Shown in pieces: positions 61,609 to 64,000 of a DNA stretch of 64,000 nucleotides. The first letter of the stretch is position 1; each line of letters starts with the position of its first letter. The notes beneath the pieces were generated by a model. The model saw only the letters and a program-made list of their open reading frames with translations, made no database searches and was not told the DNA's origin. Source of the DNA: Litoreibacter ponti (GTDB lineage: Bacteria > Pseudomonadota > Alphaproteobacteria > Rhodobacterales > Rhodobacteraceae); contig NZ_QBKS01000001.1 in the NCBI RefSeq assembly GCF_003054285.1, positions 2,480,001 to 2,544,000 on the forward strand. Reading direction: 5' to 3'. A program made the translations under genes and the position numbers.

Positions 61609-62455
61609 CCACAACGCGAAGCATTTCCGCCATTCGCCAAAGCCGAATTCTGAACAAGGTCCTGATTGCGCGCCACTTGGCCGTGGGGTCTAACAACGCC
61701 TTTGACCTCAAAATGATGACCGTATGAACCACCGCCGAAAGTGGCATTGCGAGTGAGCGAAGCACCCATGCGGTGGTACCTTTTCCGGCAGCCAGATGTA
61801 GCGCGTAGCTCTCCCGCGTCAGACGATCCCATTTTGCACAGAGATCATTCCACGTTTGCCGGGCCGGGTGGGTCACCCGTGCGTTCGGTGCGAATTGCAG
61901 GCTGAACCCTTGCGCGTGAGCCCGGTGGCACCAGTCCTTGTCCTCTGACACGCCTTCGTGAAATGGGCCGACCTGCTCGAACACATGCCTGTGGGTCGAC
62001 AGATTCGCCGTGACGGAAAACCGCCTTTTGGCGATGTAGTCCCGCTGATTGAAGGCGAACACCTTCTCGAATGCCTCGGGGCCGCTGGGGTCCGGTGTTG
62101 TCGATACCCGCACGTCGCCGCCGATCAGATCAGTAGTTTCAAGCGCTGCGATATGGGCGGAGATGAAGTGTTCGTGCGGCATGCAGTCGCAATCAAGAAA
62201 CAACAGCAGCTTTGCCTTAGACTTATTTGCGCCAAGATTGCGCGCATGCGCGGCCCCTGGTCGTGGCTCCGACAAGAAGTGAACGCTTGGGAAACCGCGC
62301 TTGAACTTCGGCGTCAGTGTTTCGCGGCCGCTATCGACGACCAATACTTCCGTACTTCGCGCATCGGCGCAGCGCATCAGGGCTATCAGGCAGGTGCGGA
62401 GGGCAACCGGATCGCGGTAATGCGGAATAATGATCGATGCCTTGTGTGACATCAT
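61499..62455 (-). CDS. Glycosyltransferase family 2 (exopolysaccharide)
   Basis: 318 residues. GT-A motifs ASIIIPHYRDPVALRTCLIAL, GAAHARNLGAN and LLFLDCDCMPH (the D-x-D), with GVSEDKDWCHRAH for the catalytic acid. The start ATG 62455 overlaps the acetyltransferase stop by four bases; the extension upstream is coding for that gene. A tail of about 36 residues after RVVVRPRADRP is antisense to fcl and may be non-native. Confidence 0.83.
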   Translation of the reverse strand: MMSHKASIIIPHYRDPVALRTCLIALMRCADARSTEVLVVDSGRETLTPKFKRGFPSVHFLSEPRPGAAHARNLGANKSKAKLLLFLDCDCMPHEHFISAHIAALETTDLIGGDVRVSTTPDPSGPEAFEKVFAFNQRDYIAKRRFSVTANLSTHRHVFEQVGPFHEGVSEDKDWCHRAHAQGFSLQFAPNARVTHPARQTWNDLCAKWDRLTRESYALHLAAGKGTTAWVLRSLAMPLSAVVHTVIILRSKALLDPTAKWRAIRTLFRIRLWRMAEMLRVVVRPRADRPLASETTHRSLKDPVSAQSALSSPAAASE

Positions 62456-63021
62456 CGCGTGCCGACTTGCTGAGCAGGGACGCCGGCCATGATCGCGCGA
62501 TCCGGCACCGACCCACGTATCACGGCGCCCGCTGCGATAATCGAGCCGTGGCCAAGGGACGATCCGGACAAGATGATGGCCCCGGCACCGATCCACACGT
62601 CATCGCCAATCGTGACGTCGGCCTCGTCCATGCCTTGCTCGGTCACGGGTGATCCGTCGCGAAATCGGTAATTGGCGGCGGTGATCGTCACGTTGGGACC
62701 AAGCAACAGATCGTTTCCCACAGTGATCCGCCCGTTGCGTGGTCCCGCCCAGATGATGCATCGCGTGCCAATATGGGCGCGGTCGCCGAGCACAATCCGT
62801 TCGGCATGGGCGAATTCGCATGTGGGGCTAATTGCGACACCCGGGCCGTGGCGAAGTCTCCGACGGGGGATCGCATGGGTCTGGTTGAGGTGGTTCAGAA
62901 CGCGCAACGCATGGAGATAGGCGCGCGGGTCGAAAACGGATAAGAGTAGGCGTACGCCACGCGCGGTCTTGGTCGGACGCGGCTTGTGGGCCGGGGCGAG
63001 CGATGCGGAGATATCAGCCAC
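62452..63021 (-). CDS. Hexapeptide-repeat acetyltransferase (WcaF-like)
   Basis: 189 residues. Left-handed beta-helix repeats with hydrophobic-x4 rhythm (VLGDRAHIGTRCIIWAG, ITVGNDLLLGPNVTITA, VTIGDDVWIGAGAIILSG, and LGHGSIIAAGAVI) typical of O-acetyltransferases for surface sugars. Start GTG 63021 overlaps the kinase-like gene by eight bases; upstream frame has only weak TTG starts. Acceptor probably the fucosylated exopolysaccharide (inference). Confidence 0.82.
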   Translation of the reverse strand: MADISASLAPAHKPRPTKTARGVRLLLSVFDPRAYLHALRVLNHLNQTHAIPRRRLRHGPGVAISPTCEFAHAERIVLGDRAHIGTRCIIWAGPRNGRITVGNDLLLGPNVTITAANYRFRDGSPVTEQGMDEADVTIGDDVWIGAGAIILSGSSLGHGSIIAAGAVIRGSVPDRAIMAGVPAQQVGTR

Positions 63022-63814
63022 GAAACGAGGCCCCGGGCACCTCTGCAAAGCGGCATCGGTTCAGCACCACGCCGAGCGGCTCGCAAGTGTCGGCAATCTG
63101 GCGCTCCGCCCAATCAATGTCTTCAAGCGTCGATCGATCTGCATGGCCGATCAGAAGCGCGCAATCAACTAAAGATAGCCCCGCCAATGCGGCGTCCGAA
63201 GGCCGCAGCGACGGGAGGTCGAACACCATCAGGTCTGGAGCGTACTCCGCGTCGATATAGTCGAGCAGGTTCCGGGTCTTGGTACTCGCAAGATGCTCTG
63301 TTGCATCTTCAATCGGCGACGCGTTCAGACTGAGGCCAAGGGACGAGCCGTAGCGCAGGCAGGTGCTGTCGAAGTTCCGCCGATGCCCCGCAAGCGCCGA
63401 GAAGCGCGGGCCGGTTTGCGTGAGACCGAACATATGGATCAGCGAGGGCGACCGCAGGTCCAGATCGAACACCATCACGCGCAAATCCGTGTGGCGGGCA
63501 AGGCTCAGCGCAAGGTTTGCAACGATTGTCGAGCTGCCACAGCCGGGCGTCGGCGAGGTTAACGCGAGTTTGCGATGCCCCTGCGCGGCCATGTGCTGCA
63601 GAATTCGGGTGCGAAGCTGGTCGAACGGTTCCGCCGTGGGATTTGGCGACTGCGTCACGATGTTATGGCGCTGCAAGCTGACCGGGTCGACTTCGGCAGG
63701 GGTGAGGCGCGCCCAGGCGTGTTCCGGGTCGGTGAGGCCAAGGCTAAAGGACTGCTCTGGCAGCGTCCGCTCTGCCTCGCGGATAATCTCGTTCGGGTGG
63801 GTGATTTGTTCCAT
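63014..63814 (-). CDS. CpsD/CapB-type tyrosine kinase-like ATPase with altered P-loop
   Basis: 266 residues. Fold of bacterial tyrosine kinases: P-loop region SPTPGCGSSTIVANLALS near residue 87, Walker A' VMVFDLDLRSPS, Walker B LMVFDLPSLRP. The family P-loop Lys (GCGKT) is Ser here (GCGSS), read directly from the codons, so ATP hydrolysis is doubtful. No C-terminal tyrosine cluster. Downstream of a Wzz-like protein, as in other exopolysaccharide clusters. Possibly a pseudokinase that still regulates polymer length. Confidence 0.8.
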   Translation of the reverse strand: MEQITHPNEIIREAERTLPEQSFSLGLTDPEHAWARLTPAEVDPVSLQRHNIVTQSPNPTAEPFDQLRTRILQHMAAQGHRKLALTSPTPGCGSSTIVANLALSLARHTDLRVMVFDLDLRSPSLIHMFGLTQTGPRFSALAGHRRNFDSTCLRYGSSLGLSLNASPIEDATEHLASTKTRNLLDYIDAEYAPDLMVFDLPSLRPSDAALAGLSLVDCALLIGHADRSTLEDIDWAERQIADTCEPLGVVLNRCRFAEVPGASFRG

Positions 63815-63823
63815 TTCGAGCTC

Positions 63824-64000
63824 CTAAGCGAGACTGGGTCCGAGGTCGGGTAGCGTGGCGAAAGGCGCGATCCCCAGACCGCGCGCGAGGTCGCGTGGGC
63901 GACGAACCCGGCGGTCTAACTTGAACCGCATCGCGATCAGCCCGATGGCGGCAAGAGCCGATATCCCGAGAATTGCGATACGGGCTGCGAGCAGCTTCTT
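63824..64000 (-). CDS. Chain-length determinant (Wzz/Wzc-like) protein, C-terminal end only
   Basis: 58 visible residues in frame to the window edge, ending with TAG at 63824-63826. Contains a membrane helix (IAILGISALAAIGLIAM) then RRPRDLARGLGIAPFATLPDL, the pattern found at the cytoplasmic end of Wzz/Wzc/EpsC-type polymer-length proteins. Partner of the kinase-like gene 10 bases downstream. The rest lies outside the window. Confidence 0.78.
   Translation of the reverse strand, partial: KKLLAARIAILGISALAAIGLIAMRFKLDRRVRRPRDLARGLGIAPFATLPDLGPSLA

Noticed and set aside
1..64000. CRISPR arrays, insertion sequences, rRNA, integrase-type mobile genes
   Set aside because: None seen: no spaced direct-repeat array, no transposase or integrase frame, no rRNA sequence.

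Overview
The window reads as ori-proximal chromosome of a marine-type alphaproteobacterium, most likely Rhodobacteraceae (Roseobacter group). The grounds are the gene order secB-dnaQ-coaE-aroE-maf | hemJ-rho-mnmE-mnmG-rsmG-parA-parB, ParB sites placed inside the starts of mnmG and rsmG, a heat-shock promoter of the alphaproteobacterial sigma-32 type before dnaK, moderately high GC content, and many overlapping genes. I see no insertion sequence, prophage, CRISPR array or rRNA operon. One tRNA (Leu, CAG) is present.

Region by region. 1-6.7 kb: an alpha/beta hydrolase (cut by the left edge), an MFS transporter, a leftward Tim44-like/mltA/Smr operon, fxsA and secB. 5.5-8.2 kb: a leftward overlapping chain maf-aroE-coaE-dnaQ. 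8.16-8.55 kb: an AT-rich gap with DnaA-box-like sequences, the probable chromosome origin; transcription runs away from it on both sides. 8.5-15.9 kb: rightward hemJ, rho, mnmE, mnmG, rsmG, parA, parB with two perfect 16-bp parS sites. 15.9-28.5 kb: hemW-rdgB-rph, the heat-shock genes hrcA-grpE and dnaK-dnaJ, mutS and a malic enzyme/phosphotransacetylase fusion. 28.5-39.3 kb: an alkB with an apparent frameshift, then a surface-glycan block (ABC-2 permease, cysQ, kdsB, galU, four glycosyltransferases, a double sulfotransferase). 39.3-47.2 kb: ptsN, hpf, lptB-lptA-lptC-kdsD (lipopolysaccharide export and Kdo supply), an RNase D-like exonuclease, pcaB, tRNA-Leu, an NDUFA9-like protein and uppP. 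47.4-54.9 kb: glutamate synthase gltD and gltB separated by a hydrolase-fold gene, with unusual repeat structures before both subunits. 54.9-59.4 kb: gpmI-envC-ctpA-rppH. 59.5-64 kb: GDP-fucose synthesis (gmd, fcl) and an exopolysaccharide cluster (GT2, acetyltransferase, BY-kinase-like ATPase, Wzz/Wzc-like chain-length protein cut by the right edge).

How the genes work together. The origin, parS sites and ParAB form the replication and segregation hub. Two separated glycan blocks and the lpt/kds genes imply an elaborate, probably sulfated and fucosylated cell surface: KdsD and KdsB supply CMP-Kdo, GalU supplies UDP-glucose, Gmd and Fcl supply GDP-fucose, and CysQ can remove the PAP by-product of PAPS-dependent sulfotransferases.

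The points most worth a second look are the tandem sulfotransferase with its GT14 neighbour, the competing inverted repeats in front of gltD and the 11-bp phased repeats in front of gltB, the alkB frameshift, the origin region, and the BY-kinase-like protein lacking the P-loop lysine. All functional calls come from reading sequence and recalling families; no database search was run.
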